Below are positions 26,046-35,449 of a stretch of 64,000 nucleotides of DNA, piece by piece (the first letter of the stretch is position 1; every line of letters starts with the position of its first letter). Origin of the DNA: Flavobacterium sp. SUN052 (GTDB lineage: Bacteria; Bacteroidota; Bacteroidia; Flavobacteriales; Flavobacteriaceae); contig NZ_JAPQNS010000001.1 of NCBI RefSeq assembly GCF_028867935.1, positions 248,001-312,000 of the forward strand, read 5' to 3'. Position numbers and translations under genes: made by a program. Below the pieces are notes generated by a model that was given only the letters and a program-made list of their open reading frames with translations, was not told the origin of the DNA and ran no database searches.

Positions 26046-26110
26046 AGTAGCAGTAGGCAAAAGCAGTGGGCAGTGTTTTGCAACTGCCACTGCTTTTGCC
26101 TACTGCTACT
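26046..26110. terminator. 27-bp hairpin between convergent SDR and transporter genes
   Basis: Positions 26046-26073 pair with 26084-26110 over 27 bp with a single bulged G and a 10-nt loop. The arms begin AGTAGCAGTAGGCAAAAGCA. The right arm touches the stop codon of the minus-strand transporter at 26110. It probably terminates both genes. Confidence 0.7.
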
Positions 26111-27030
26111 TATTTTCTCCCCAACGTGACCAACACTACACCCGCCACTACGATGGCGGCTCCGAAAAGTGACTGGATTGTCAGGATTTCGCCTGCGAAC
26201 AAGGTGCCGAGGAGCATGGCAACTACCGGATTCACGTAGGCGTAGGTGGATACCAGCGTAGGTGGAGCGTTGCGGGCAAGCCAGGCATACGAAGAAAAGC
26301 CAATAATGGACCCAAACACCACCAGATAGCCCAGAGAGCCGATTGCTTTGGGCGGAGCTTCCAGCACACTGAATAGGGTAATGGGTTCAACAAACAGGCT
26401 GAAAAGGAGTAAGGCGACCCCTGCAATCAGCATCTGTAATCCGCTCGATATAATTTGGGATGGCAAGGGTAAACGTGGAGCTAACAAGGTGCCAAGGGCC
26501 CAGGCCACATTGGCAGCCATCACTAATCCCGCTCCAATCACGTTATCGTTGGTGGTGCCAGTTACGTGCGTATTGTCAGGTTTAACCAGAAAACAAATTC
26601 CCACAAAGCCCAATAATAATCCCGACAGAGCCAGATTAGTTGGCCGAGTTTTGGCAAATCCCAGCCAGTTGATTGACAGCAAAAACACGGGCATTGTGGC
26701 TGCCAGCAGGGCGGCTATGCTGGTCGGGATGTGTTGCAATGCAATAGACAGACACCCATTGGCAATGGTCAGGAGCAAAATCCCCACGATCCCGGCCGAG
26801 CGTACCTGACTCCAAGTTGGACGGGGGGTACCAGTCAGGCGGGCGTAACTGTAGAGGATTGTTCCGGCCACCAGAAATCGCAACGACGACATGTAGAGTG
26901 GAGGCATCTGTTCGGTCATAAAATGAATGAACAGGTACGTAGAACCCCACAAAATGTAAACCGATGTGAGCGCCAGCCAGAGCGTTACGCGCTTTGGCTG
27001 AATGGCCGGTGCTGGTAAAGTAGTCTGCAT
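26110..27030 (-). CDS. EamA/DMT-family transporter
   Basis: A 306-residue inner-membrane transporter with ten predicted helices in two EamA halves. Typical features are LTSVYILWGSTYLFIHFMTEQMPP in helix 1, RFLVAGTILYSYARL, and in the second half LGYLVVFGSIIGFSSYAWL and YAYVNPVVAMLLGTLFAGE. Members export amino acids, metabolites or drugs. I chose the ATG at 27030 (MQTTLPAPAIQPKR) rather than a longer frame to 27084. It converges with the SDR gene, sharing the hairpin at 26046-26110. Confidence 0.9.
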   Translation of the reverse strand: MQTTLPAPAIQPKRVTLWLALTSVYILWGSTYLFIHFMTEQMPPLYMSSLRFLVAGTILYSYARLTGTPRPTWSQVRSAGIVGILLLTIANGCLSIALQHIPTSIAALLAATMPVFLLSINWLGFAKTRPTNLALSGLLLGFVGICFLVKPDNTHVTGTTNDNVIGAGLVMAANVAWALGTLLAPRLPLPSQIISSGLQMLIAGVALLLFSLFVEPITLFSVLEAPPKAIGSLGYLVVFGSIIGFSSYAWLARNAPPTLVSTYAYVNPVVAMLLGTLFAGEILTIQSLFGAAIVVAGVVLVTLGRK

Positions 27031-27179
27031 AATGATGTAATGGACTACCTTAGTAAAAACAATACTGCGCTTTGGGTTCCCCAATCCCCGTTTATCCTTA
27101 ATTTCTGTTAATTGGCCCGAAATAGTTTCGGGGTAAAATCAGACGACCGTAATTTGGGGTTTCATCCAAAACCACCGGT

Positions 27180-29897
27180 ATGTTTCGTCCTTTTCTTGTC
27201 TGCCTGTTATTGCTCATCTCTATTCTACATAGCCAGGCTCAAGGCATTCGGGGTACAATTAAAAATGCCAACGGCGATTTGCTGCCTTACGCAGCTATTG
27301 TCGTAAAAAATACAACGTCAGGCACTGTTTCTAACACCGAGGGTCGGTATGAGTTGCCTCTTGCGCCAGGGCGCTACGATTTGGTGTTTCAGTATCTCGG
27401 TTTTCAAACACAGCAAAAGTCGGTAGAAGTTAAGAGCGGTGGTTTTGAAACCATCGATGTTGTAATGACCGAACAGGCATTTCGGTTGCAGGAAGTACAG
27501 GCCCGGTCGAACAACGAAGATCCGGCCTACACCATCATGCGCCGGGCTATTGCCAAGAGCAAATTCCACCAGTTGCAGGTAAACAGCTATACGGCGCGGG
27601 TTTATGGGAAAGGGTCATTTACGGTCGAGAGTATTCCGAAGTTGATTGAAAAAATGGCGGGCAAACAATTGAAAGAAGCCGAGCAGGAAGCCAATTTCAA
27701 AGTGGGCGTTCCCAACGTTTTCGAGTCGGTGGCCGAGGTTTCTTTTCAGCAGCCCAACACCTACCGCCGACGGCTAATTGCGTCGCGCAATTCCCAAACC
27801 AACGAACTCATTCCGGCTCAGTTTTCGATGGGGTCATTTTACCGGTCAGAGATCAACAATGCAGTGTCGCCCCTGTCGCCCAAAGCTTTTGCGTATTATA
27901 AGTTTGAGTATGAAGGAACATTCCGGGAGCAGGGAACGGAGATTAGCAAAATTCGCGTGACGCCCCGCTCGTGGGGAGAGGGCGTTTTTCGGGGCGTAGT
28001 CTATATCATCGAAAACACCTGGGCACTGCACAGCCTGCAACTGGAACAGGTTCTTCAGCAGGGATTTACCATCAATTTACGACAGACCTACACGCCTGTT
28101 CAGAATGTCTGGATGCCCGTAAATGGACGGTTCACGTTTAAAGGGTCACTGTTCGGTGTGAAGGGTGGGGGAGATGCTGTGGTGAGTTATCAATACCGCA
28201 ACCTGAAGGTTAACCCGGCTTTTGTGGAAGATGTACAAGTGGTTGACGAAAAGAAATTCAAACCCGAAACATCGCTTTCTAAAAAAGAGGTGAAGGAGCA
28301 ATCGCTGGACGAACTGGTAAAGAAACAGAAAGAGTTTTCCACCAAAAACCTTCGTCAGATGATGAAGGAATACGAAAAACGAGAGGCAAAAGAGCGAAAG
28401 GAGCGTAAAGAAGAAGTGGAGGTGGTTCGCAACGACTCTACCAGTATCGACTCGCTGGCGGGTAAACGCTCTACGGCGTATTGGGACTCGCTTCGGTCGG
28501 TGCCGCTTACGACCGCCGAAATCAGGAGTTACGTTCGCAACGATAGCCTTAAGATTGTGCGGGAAGTAAAAGCTCAGAAGGACTCCGTCAAAGTAGCCAA
28601 AAAAGATTCCACCAAAAGCAACTCCTCGTTCAAGATCATGCAGTTGGTCGAGGGAGCTAACTGGCGACTTGGTAACCGCGTTAACCTGCGGTATGATAGT
28701 CCATTGAGCAACCCGCTTGGAAGTTTCGGCTATAATACCGTAGAAGGTTACTGGCTCCAGGCTGGTCTGAAACTGAACATTCGGGGTGGAGCCGTTGACA
28801 TGACTAAAAAAGGGAAGTATCCTCAGTACAAACCTGGTCCTACCTGGACGGTTGGCGGATTGGCCCGCTACCGAATTGCTGGTCCAGGCTTCAACAGGAA
28901 TCACGTTATTGGCTACGGGTTGGCTCAGTATGCCTATAAAAACACAATTGTTGGCGTTCAGGCCGGCCGATATGTATCGCAGTTGAATCCCGACAAACCC
29001 GTTAGCGATGCGCTGAACACTATCACAACGCTGTTGTTTGAGCAGAACTTCCTGAAAGAATACGAAAAAGACTTTATCCGACTTTCGGCTGATCTGAAGC
29101 CGATTAAAGACCGGCTCACGGTATCGGGCTCGCTCGAATATGCTCAACGGACCGAACTGGCTAATTATCGCGAAGACCTCAGGCCGTGGATTAACTGGCG
29201 CAATCGGGTTTATACACCCAACCGGGTGGATAATAACGAGGTCGGAACGTCGGCGTTTCCGGTGCATCAGGCGTTTGTACTAAACCTGTTAGCCACGGCC
29301 CGACTGGGTTCTCCACGCTTTTATGTTCGCAATGGCAAACGCTACAGCCGCCCCAATAACGATGCACCCCTGCTTTCGCTGAATTACCGAAAAGGAATGG
29401 CCGACGCTGATTATGACTTTTTGCAGGTTCGCATCAGTCAATCATTCGAAACGGGTATCCGAAGTCGACTGAGTTATAACCTCTCGGCGGGGGCTTTTGT
29501 AAACGACAAAGCGGTATATTTCTCTGACTTCCGGCATTTTGCGGGCAACCAGTTTTTCCTGCAACAGGGCGACCCCGTCAGCATTTTTCGCTTATTGCCC
29601 TATTACCAATACAGCACGGGCAAGCGCTTCGCTGAAGCCCATGTGTTTGGTGAGTTTCGTAAGTTTTTGCTGACTCAACTCACCATTGCCCGTCTGGTTG
29701 ATCTCAAAGAAAACGTGTTTGTGCATTACCTGGCCACGCCCAGTTCAAAAAACTACACCGAAGTGGGTTATGGTTTGAACGGAATCATTCCGAAAGTATT
29801 TCCTTTCTTCCGGCTTGAAGTCATCAGTCAGTTTCAGGATTTCAAATACAAGGGTTTAGGCTTCCGGGTGGGGACAACCCTGAATTTCGGGCGGTAA
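27180..29897 (+). CDS. DUF5686 / carboxypeptidase-regulatory-like outer membrane protein
   Basis: A 905-residue exported protein. After signal peptide MFRPFLVCLLLLISILHSQA comes a carboxypeptidase-regulatory-like domain (about 22-108; GIRGTIKNANGDLLPYAAIVVKN). The rest matches the DUF5686 layout: EDPAYTIMRRAIAKSKFHQLQVNSY, then a long region with a very charged middle (about 385-475, many K/E/R and DS repeats) and a C-terminal beta-rich barrel ending in LGFRVGTTLNFGR. The family is common in Bacteroidota and its function is not known; it is thought to sit in the outer membrane. It converges with the small membrane protein gene at 29909 with an 11-nt gap and no obvious hairpin. Confidence 0.85.
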   Translation: MFRPFLVCLLLLISILHSQAQGIRGTIKNANGDLLPYAAIVVKNTTSGTVSNTEGRYELPLAPGRYDLVFQYLGFQTQQKSVEVKSGGFETIDVVMTEQAFRLQEVQARSNNEDPAYTIMRRAIAKSKFHQLQVNSYTARVYGKGSFTVESIPKLIEKMAGKQLKEAEQEANFKVGVPNVFESVAEVSFQQPNTYRRRLIASRNSQTNELIPAQFSMGSFYRSEINNAVSPLSPKAFAYYKFEYEGTFREQGTEISKIRVTPRSWGEGVFRGVVYIIENTWALHSLQLEQVLQQGFTINLRQTYTPVQNVWMPVNGRFTFKGSLFGVKGGGDAVVSYQYRNLKVNPAFVEDVQVVDEKKFKPETSLSKKEVKEQSLDELVKKQKEFSTKNLRQMMKEYEKREAKERKERKEEVEVVRNDSTSIDSLAGKRSTAYWDSLRSVPLTTAEIRSYVRNDSLKIVREVKAQKDSVKVAKKDSTKSNSSFKIMQLVEGANWRLGNRVNLRYDSPLSNPLGSFGYNTVEGYWLQAGLKLNIRGGAVDMTKKGKYPQYKPGPTWTVGGLARYRIAGPGFNRNHVIGYGLAQYAYKNTIVGVQAGRYVSQLNPDKPVSDALNTITTLLFEQNFLKEYEKDFIRLSADLKPIKDRLTVSGSLEYAQRTELANYREDLRPWINWRNRVYTPNRVDNNEVGTSAFPVHQAFVLNLLATARLGSPRFYVRNGKRYSRPNNDAPLLSLNYRKGMADADYDFLQVRISQSFETGIRSRLSYNLSAGAFVNDKAVYFSDFRHFAGNQFFLQQGDPVSIFRLLPYYQYSTGKRFAEAHVFGEFRKFLLTQLTIARLVDLKENVFVHYLATPSSKNYTEVGYGLNGIIPKVFPFFRLEVISQFQDFKYKGLGFRVGTTLNFGR

Positions 29898-29908
29898 AAG
29901 ACGGAAAC

Positions 29909-30133
29909 CTAGACACGTTTAAGGCTAGGGCTCTTCGGTTTACCCAACTTACGAACCCGGTGCCCCTGCCACAACCATAGCCCTGATAGAATAACCGCCG
30001 GGAGAATAACCCAGCGGACCATGTTTGCCGCTTCAGGAATGGTGGCAACGGGGCCATACACAAAGCCCAGAATAGGTATGCTGGCAATGATGTGGAACCA
30101 GCGGATGATTTTACGTTCCGTCGAGGCTTTCAT
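29909..30133 (-). CDS. Small two-helix membrane protein
   Basis: A 74-residue protein with two hydrophobic segments (about 11-31, WFHIIASIPILGFVYGPVA, and 38-55, MVRWVILPAVILSGLWLW) and a strongly basic C-terminus (KLGKPKSPSLKRV). No family is recognised with certainty. It begins 13 nt after the stop of the LytTR regulator on the same strand and is probably the last gene of the kinase-regulator operon. It could be a small sensory or accessory membrane subunit, but this is a guess from position. Confidence 0.65.
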   Translation of the reverse strand: MKASTERKIIRWFHIIASIPILGFVYGPVATIPEAANMVRWVILPAVILSGLWLWQGHRVRKLGKPKSPSLKRV

Positions 30134-30146
30134 ACGTTGAGACGTT

Positions 30147-30932
30147 TTAAAACTCCAGCATTCCTTTCACGGCATCACCGTACGTGCTTCCGCTGGTGAG
30201 TTTAGTACTCTTTTTATCGTTCAAAACAATCAGAAATTTCCCATCGTAATGCTTTACAATCTCGCTGATCCGGTGGCTGTTTACCAGAGCCGAACGGCTG
30301 ATGCGCACAAACGTGTCAGGTAGTTTTTCGGCGAGTGTCGTGATGGTATATGTGGTCAGAAACTTCTGCCCGTCGGTGGTGGACAGGAACACATATTTGT
30401 CTTCAGCTTCGAAAAAGGCGATCTCAGGGAGTGGGATCAGTTTGATCTTGTCGCCGGTTTTCACAGAGATCGAATGGATTTCCTTCTTGGGTTGCATCCG
30501 CTCCAGCAACTTTAGCAGATTATCAGCGCTGGGAAAGTTATTGATACTCTCCGACCGGCTACCCAACTCCACTATCGACCGGATTTTACCGATTGTTCGT
30601 TCCAGCCGGTCGGCTTCAATCGGTTTCAGCAGGTAATCAATCGAATGCTCCTCAAACGCCCGAATGGCATACTGGTCGTAGGCTGTGGCGAATACAACCA
30701 GCGGCATGTATGTCAGGCGGGATAGCATCTCAAAGCCGTTCAAGAGTGGCATTTCGATGTCGAGAAATATTACGTCGGGGCGTTGAGCCTCAACCAAAGC
30801 CAGTCCTTCGGCTCCGTTAGTGGCTTCGCCAATGATCGAAAAAGCATCAGGATATTTGCCTAACAGGCGTTTCAGCCGCGAAATAGCCAGTGACTCATCG
30901 TCGATCAGGATGGTGTTTAATGGGAAAGTCAT
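30147..30932 (-). CDS. LytTR-family response regulator paired with the pentapeptide-repeat kinase
   Basis: A 261-residue two-component regulator. The receiver (1-120) has ILIDDES, the phosphoacceptor Asp in DVIFLDIEMPLLNGFE, Thr/Ala in VFATAYDQYAIRAFE and Lys in YLLKPIEADRLER. After a short linker the LytTR domain (about 155-258) shows ISVKTGDKIKLIPLPEIAFFEAEDKYVFL and RISRSALVN. Its ATG overlaps the stop of the kinase gene by 4 nt (ATGA type), so the two are translationally coupled. Expected job: binding of direct-repeat DNA sites after phosphorylation by that kinase. Confidence 0.95.
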   Translation of the reverse strand: MTFPLNTILIDDESLAISRLKRLLGKYPDAFSIIGEATNGAEGLALVEAQRPDVIFLDIEMPLLNGFEMLSRLTYMPLVVFATAYDQYAIRAFEEHSIDYLLKPIEADRLERTIGKIRSIVELGSRSESINNFPSADNLLKLLERMQPKKEIHSISVKTGDKIKLIPLPEIAFFEAEDKYVFLSTTDGQKFLTTYTITTLAEKLPDTFVRISRSALVNSHRISEIVKHYDGKFLIVLNDKKSTKLTSGSTYGDAVKGMLEF

Positions 30933-32404
30933 TTTAAAAGTCGGTTCAGCCGAATAGCCAATAAAACCTGTTTGTAGGGATCGTTTTGTAGTTCCACGCG
31001 GGCATCGTCGCCGTAGAGGAGCCGGAGTTTTTCCTGAATGCTTCGGAGCCCGTAACCCTCGCCCATTTCGTCGGGAAAAGGTGGACCGTTATCGTGTACG
31101 CTCAGATAAACCCAATCTGTCTGCTGGTATATTTTTACATCGATGCGACCCTGCCCAGCCCGCTTGCTGATGCCGTGTTTTACGGCATTTTCGACAATGG
31201 GCTGTAACAAAAACTGGGGAATTTGAAGCCCATTTAACGACCCGTCGGTAATGGTAACACTGTACAGAAGCCGGTCGCCAAAGCGCACATGTTCGACTTG
31301 CAAATACGTACGGACCATGTCGAGTTCGTCGCTTATACTGCTTGTGTGTGACCCATCACGACCTGTCGAATAACGGAACAGTTTAGATAGTAACAGAGTC
31401 ATTTCCTCCGCCTTGTCGGGGTCATCGTGCACCAGGCTGGCAATGCTGTTGAGGGCGTTATACAGAAAATGCGGGTTGATTTTGGCCTGTAAAGCATCGA
31501 GTTCGGCGCGTGTTTTCAGTTTTTCCATGTTGAGTAACTGAAACTCCTGTTCCGACATTTTACGAGTCAATTGCCGTCCCTGTCTGAGGGCATAGAGAAA
31601 TACGTTGCCAATAATCAGACTGGCAAAAGCATACAAATACCAGGGGGCATTGCTGTTTTGACTGTACTCGGGAAGGCTGTTAAGTTTAGCCAGGGCATCC
31701 AGCGCTCTTTTGCCCAGCCACATATACGCGGTTGTACTGACCAGGAAAAACACAGGGATGAGCATCGTGCTAAATAAAAGGTGACGCAACCAGATAGGCC
31801 TTATGCGACGGTCAAGCCAACCAGAAACCAGCCAGGTTACCAAAAAAACGGCTATGCCCTGAGCAATATTCTGAACGGCTACAAACCGGTTCACCTCAGC
31901 CATGAGCGGATCTTTGGCGGTAATAATCAGATTGGAAAAATAGATGATGCCGCTCGCTCCGTACACCAGTAAAGCTCCCAAAATAGCGCCTATCAACACA
32001 CCCCATACCGGCTTTTGTAATAATGTAGTCAGGGTAATCGGCTCGGCCGGTAGCGCCGGAGGCTTTACATTTCGTCCGCCACCCGAAAACGACATCGAAA
32101 CGCCGTTCAGGTTAGCCCCGGTTAAATTAGCGCCATACAGGCTGCTGAAATTGAGATTAGCACCCGTCAGGTCCGCGTTTTCAAAAGAAACATCAAACAG
32201 CGTCGAAAAACTCAGGTTAGCATCGTGGAGAATACTGTTGCTGAAATTAGCCCCCGACAAATTGGAGAAGCTGAAATCAGCTTTGGTCAGATCAAGTCCG
32301 CTGAAATCATAATCGCTCAGATCGGAGCCGCGCATTTTGATAGGCCTTTGAGGTCCATCAGTTTGCTGCTGTTTCAGGGTACGTTCGAGTTGTTCGCGAG
32401 TCAT
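30929..32404 (-). CDS. LytS-type sensor histidine kinase with N-terminal pentapeptide-repeat domain
   Basis: A 491-residue membrane kinase with unusual architecture. Residues 24-105 are pentapeptide repeats of A(D/N)Lxx type (for instance GANFSNSILHDANLSFSTLF and LTGANLNFSSLYGANLTGAN), which fold as a square right-handed beta-helix. Then come four membrane helices (about 133-157, 176-193, 207-230, 255-273), a short coiled linker, and a His_kinase domain with phospho-acceptor His312 in KINPHFLYNALNS. The ATPase domain has VENAVKHGISKRAG (N box) and VHDNGPPFPDEMGEGYGLRSI (G boxes). With no signal peptide before them, the repeats are probably cytoplasmic. It lies 6 nt downstream of the TPR-like gene and overlaps the regulator gene by 4 nt. 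Confidence 0.93.
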   Translation of the reverse strand: MTREQLERTLKQQQTDGPQRPIKMRGSDLSDYDFSGLDLTKADFSFSNLSGANFSNSILHDANLSFSTLFDVSFENADLTGANLNFSSLYGANLTGANLNGVSMSFSGGGRNVKPPALPAEPITLTTLLQKPVWGVLIGAILGALLVYGASGIIYFSNLIITAKDPLMAEVNRFVAVQNIAQGIAVFLVTWLVSGWLDRRIRPIWLRHLLFSTMLIPVFFLVSTTAYMWLGKRALDALAKLNSLPEYSQNSNAPWYLYAFASLIIGNVFLYALRQGRQLTRKMSEQEFQLLNMEKLKTRAELDALQAKINPHFLYNALNSIASLVHDDPDKAEEMTLLLSKLFRYSTGRDGSHTSSISDELDMVRTYLQVEHVRFGDRLLYSVTITDGSLNGLQIPQFLLQPIVENAVKHGISKRAGQGRIDVKIYQQTDWVYLSVHDNGPPFPDEMGEGYGLRSIQEKLRLLYGDDARVELQNDPYKQVLLAIRLNRLLK

Positions 32405-32410
32405 TTTTAT

Positions 32411-33061
32411 TTATTTACACTTCACCAGCATTGGCTCAATCTGTTTCTGACCCCAGTTGGGGGATAAATCGCTACTTGGTTTAAAGGTAGCGAATTTCTC
32501 ATTTGCCTTTTTAAGCAACGGACAGGCATTGGCTTCCCCTCCACCAAACTGCTCAGGGGTGTACATCAACGCCGAACCTTTAAGCACATAAGGGCGCGGA
32601 TTTTCGGGGTTGAGTTTCATGGCTTTTTCAATGCCAGCCTCGAACAAGGGCCCGTATTGCTGCCAGCGCGACATGGGGTCAACCACCATTCGGGCTTGGG
32701 CAACGTATGCTTTCAGCGTGGCTATTTCATCATTGTCGGCAATGGCTTCGGCGGCTTTCAGATTGGCGTCAGCTTTGTCCAGATAGGCGTCTTTCTCGGC
32801 TGCATCCTTGCCCGTAAAGCCTAGGTAAACATACTCTAAACCTGCATAGTAGCGGGGGAGCCATTCTTTTGTTTCGACGCTGGCAATGCGCTCAAACTGG
32901 TTGGCCGAAGCCAGAAAATCAGCTGGCTGCGTTGTCATCGAATGAGCTTTCATAGTGCCAATAGCGGCTGACATAGCCTGTTTATACTGCTCCGATTGAG
33001 CTAAGACGGGGGTTGCTGCACCTAACAGGGCTGCAATGAGCGAAACGATAAGAGTTTTCAT
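32411..33061 (-). CDS. Exported TPR-like helical protein
   Basis: A 216-residue protein with signal peptide MKTLIVSLIAALLGAATPVLAQ. The mature part is all helical with TPR-like helices: DFLASANQFERIASVETKEWLPRYYAGLEYVYLG, AYLDKADANLKAAEAIADNDEIATLKAYVAQA and GIEKAMKLNPENPRPYVLKGSALMYTPEQFGGG. Two cysteines occur near the C-terminus (ACPLL, KCK). It is annotated only by fold; the partner is unknown. It stands 71 nt after the TonB receptor and 6 nt before the pentapeptide-repeat kinase, so it may link an envelope event to the kinase, but that is inference. Confidence 0.8.
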   Translation of the reverse strand: MKTLIVSLIAALLGAATPVLAQSEQYKQAMSAAIGTMKAHSMTTQPADFLASANQFERIASVETKEWLPRYYAGLEYVYLGFTGKDAAEKDAYLDKADANLKAAEAIADNDEIATLKAYVAQARMVVDPMSRWQQYGPLFEAGIEKAMKLNPENPRPYVLKGSALMYTPEQFGGGEANACPLLKKANEKFATFKPSSDLSPNWGQKQIEPMLVKCK

Positions 33062-33132
33062 TTGTGGTAGTTGTTTTTGTGATTTGTGGAGGCAGGTTGG
33101 GGGTGTTATGCCATTGCGACCTGCCTCTATGG

Positions 33133-35331
33133 TTACAGTTTATTAATATCAACTTTGGCTTTTTTGCCGAGCATAATCAGGCCGCCAACAAAGAAACTCC
33201 GGTACGTAGTGGGGCCAACGGCGTAGCGTGTTTTTTGGTCGGCGGTGTACCGATAGGTGAATACGTTACGGGTGTTGAGCAGATTGTCGACCGAGGCATA
33301 CAGCACCACGAAATTTCCTTTGAACCGCGTGATATAGTTGGCCGACAAGCTTATATTATGCACCTCGGGAGTCCGGTCGGTGAGAAACTGGCCTTCGGGT
33401 CTATTTGGGTTGTAATACGGCCGACCACTGGTATAGGCATACGTCAGGCTCAGGTTGGTACGGATTTTTTCAATATACCGGCGCGTAATCAGGCTCAGGT
33501 TGTGGTTAGACACGAAAGTTGGCGTAGCCTGCATCGTGTAGTTACGGAATAGCCGCTCGGTGTCGACGTAACTATAGGTCACCCAATAATCGAAGCCTTT
33601 GATGCTCTTTTCATCGCGCCAGAATACATCAAAGCCCTGTGCGTAACCGTTGCCCGTGTTGTTTGTAATGCCGTTTGGAAAGCGATACGGGTTGGCGTCA
33701 AAGCCAGAATTATCGCCCGGATTCGGTAGCTCGCGAACCAGTTGTGCGTAGTTTTTATAGAACGTCTCGACCCGGAACGTCCGTTTGTTTTTGATCACCT
33801 GGTAGTTCAGAATCAGGTGGTCGGCGCGTTCATAATTGAGCAGTTGATTACGGAACAGGTAGTTATAGTCGGGAGTCTGATAAAACTGACCAGCCCCCAG
33901 CGACACCTGGCTGTATGACCCCGTTTTGTACGCCATCGACAGGCGAGGGGCCACATTGAACCGGTTGATAATAGATGTGTACTCACCCCGAACGCCCAGC
34001 TGAATAGCCAACTTTCGGCTGGCATACAGCTGCAACTCGGCAAACGTAGCCGCGAATTGATCATTCAGGGAATACTTATTGCCAAACACGCTGTTACCCA
34101 GCGAAATCGAATGAAACTCCGTTCCGAACAATAGTTGCGAGTTGCCTGGCAGAGCCCTCGTTAGCACCGCCCGAACCTGCGCCCTCCGATTCTGCCGCGA
34201 AAAATCGTACTGGCCCATGGTCATATCGTCGGTATCGTGGCTGTACGAAAAACCTGCATTAACATTCCATTTGCCCTCATCCCAAGAATCGGTATACGTG
34301 CTGTTGATGAATACGTTACGGTTGTTCTGGGTCAGCAGAGTGCGGCCAAGCTCGTTGGTTTGACTGGCTTGACCGGGGTCGCGAAAAATCATCGAAAGGC
34401 GCGAGTCGGAATACATACCGTAGGCTTTAATCATCCCGTTTTTAGTCGGCTGATAGCGATAGGTCATCGACCCTCCCCCGTATGTTGGCGCTTTTTGCCA
34501 CTCCACATTCTGCTTGACCAGCGCAAACAACGGACGCAGATCGCCGTAATAAGCCGTTGCCGAAATCGATGATTTTTCGGTGGCATTGTCGTACGTCACC
34601 CCGGCACTGGCTAGGTTTAAACTCAGGCTCACCCCATCCTGAGATCCTTTATCGGTCGTGTTTAACAACAGTACGCTTGACAGTGCCTGCCCATATTGCG
34701 CCGAGTAACCGCCAGTACTGAATGATGTTCCTTTAAACTGAAACGGGTTGAACCGACCCCGCTGCTGCATATCGGGCAGGGATGAGAAAAAGGGGTTTTG
34801 GACAATTAAGCCGTCGATAATGACTTTAGCTTCTAGGTTTGAGCCGCCCCGTACAAACAGGCCTGCCTGCTCACCTACGCGCTGGGCACCGGGCATAAAA
34901 TTGACCGCACCCGTGATGTCAGCAGCAGCCCCGGCAATATTCACAATGTCCATGGCTTTGAGCATGGTCATCCGCTTACTGTCCGATGCTTCAAAAGCGC
35001 CCGCTGTAATCACAACGGTGTTTAGTTCGTTGGCCGATTCGTTCATGGTTATTTTCAGGTCCATTAGTGCTCCGGTAAGGGTAAGTTTCTGGGCGTAATT
35101 ATCGAAACCCACGTAGGTTACCAGCAGGGTGGCGGTGTCGCGCCGGGTCGTTTGGAATCGGAAAGCCCTGGAACTATCCGCATTGGCACCGTCGTAGGAA
35201 CCTTTGATAAAAACGTTTGCCCCCGGCAATGCTCGGCCCCGCCCGTCGAGAACGCGCCCCTGAAGCGTTGTTTGCGCCGAAGCGCAGACTGTAAAGGTTA
35301 GAAAAGTGATAAGGAAGGATAGCTTCTGCAT
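33133..35331 (-). CDS. TonB-dependent outer membrane receptor
   Basis: A 732-residue receptor. Signal peptide MQKLSFLITFLTFTVCASAQ, carboxypeptidase-regulatory-like domain (about 22-105; LQGRVLDGRGRALPGANVFIKG), plug domain (about 120-230; VNFMPGAQRVGEQAGLFVRGG and DGLIVQNPFFSSLP) and a barrel of about 480 residues. It resembles the FecA-like/CirA group in style and may import a siderophore, vitamin or oligosaccharide. No SusD follows. A -7 box lies 29 nt before the start. The signalling genes downstream on the same strand may share its transcript. Confidence 0.9.
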   Translation of the reverse strand: MQKLSFLITFLTFTVCASAQTTLQGRVLDGRGRALPGANVFIKGSYDGANADSSRAFRFQTTRRDTATLLVTYVGFDNYAQKLTLTGALMDLKITMNESANELNTVVITAGAFEASDSKRMTMLKAMDIVNIAGAAADITGAVNFMPGAQRVGEQAGLFVRGGSNLEAKVIIDGLIVQNPFFSSLPDMQQRGRFNPFQFKGTSFSTGGYSAQYGQALSSVLLLNTTDKGSQDGVSLSLNLASAGVTYDNATEKSSISATAYYGDLRPLFALVKQNVEWQKAPTYGGGSMTYRYQPTKNGMIKAYGMYSDSRLSMIFRDPGQASQTNELGRTLLTQNNRNVFINSTYTDSWDEGKWNVNAGFSYSHDTDDMTMGQYDFSRQNRRAQVRAVLTRALPGNSQLLFGTEFHSISLGNSVFGNKYSLNDQFAATFAELQLYASRKLAIQLGVRGEYTSIINRFNVAPRLSMAYKTGSYSQVSLGAGQFYQTPDYNYLFRNQLLNYERADHLILNYQVIKNKRTFRVETFYKNYAQLVRELPNPGDNSGFDANPYRFPNGITNNTGNGYAQGFDVFWRDEKSIKGFDYWVTYSYVDTERLFRNYTMQATPTFVSNHNLSLITRRYIEKIRTNLSLTYAYTSGRPYYNPNRPEGQFLTDRTPEVHNISLSANYITRFKGNFVVLYASVDNLLNTRNVFTYRYTADQKTRYAVGPTTYRSFFVGGLIMLGKKAKVDINKL

Positions 35332-35359
35332 GGCCTTGGGTGTCGTTTGATTGACGATT

Positions 35360-35367
35360 CAAACGTA
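35360..35367 (-). promoter_or_regulatory. -7 element TACGTTTG of the TonB receptor gene
   Basis: On the minus strand TACGTTTG fits TAnnTTTG and lies 29 nt before the ATG at 35331. No matching -33 TTG is seen. Confidence 0.45.
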
Positions 35368-35449
35368 CTGCCCCAATCCGGCGTTATAGTCTTAATTCGG
35401 ACGAACGCCCGGATTATCAGAATGAATATCTTTTTTTACTCGACGGATT

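Noticed and set aside
28146..29267. Minus-strand open frame of 373 codons
   Set aside because: It is fully inside the DUF5686 gene on the opposite strand. The sense protein fits its family over the whole length; the antisense product has no pattern.
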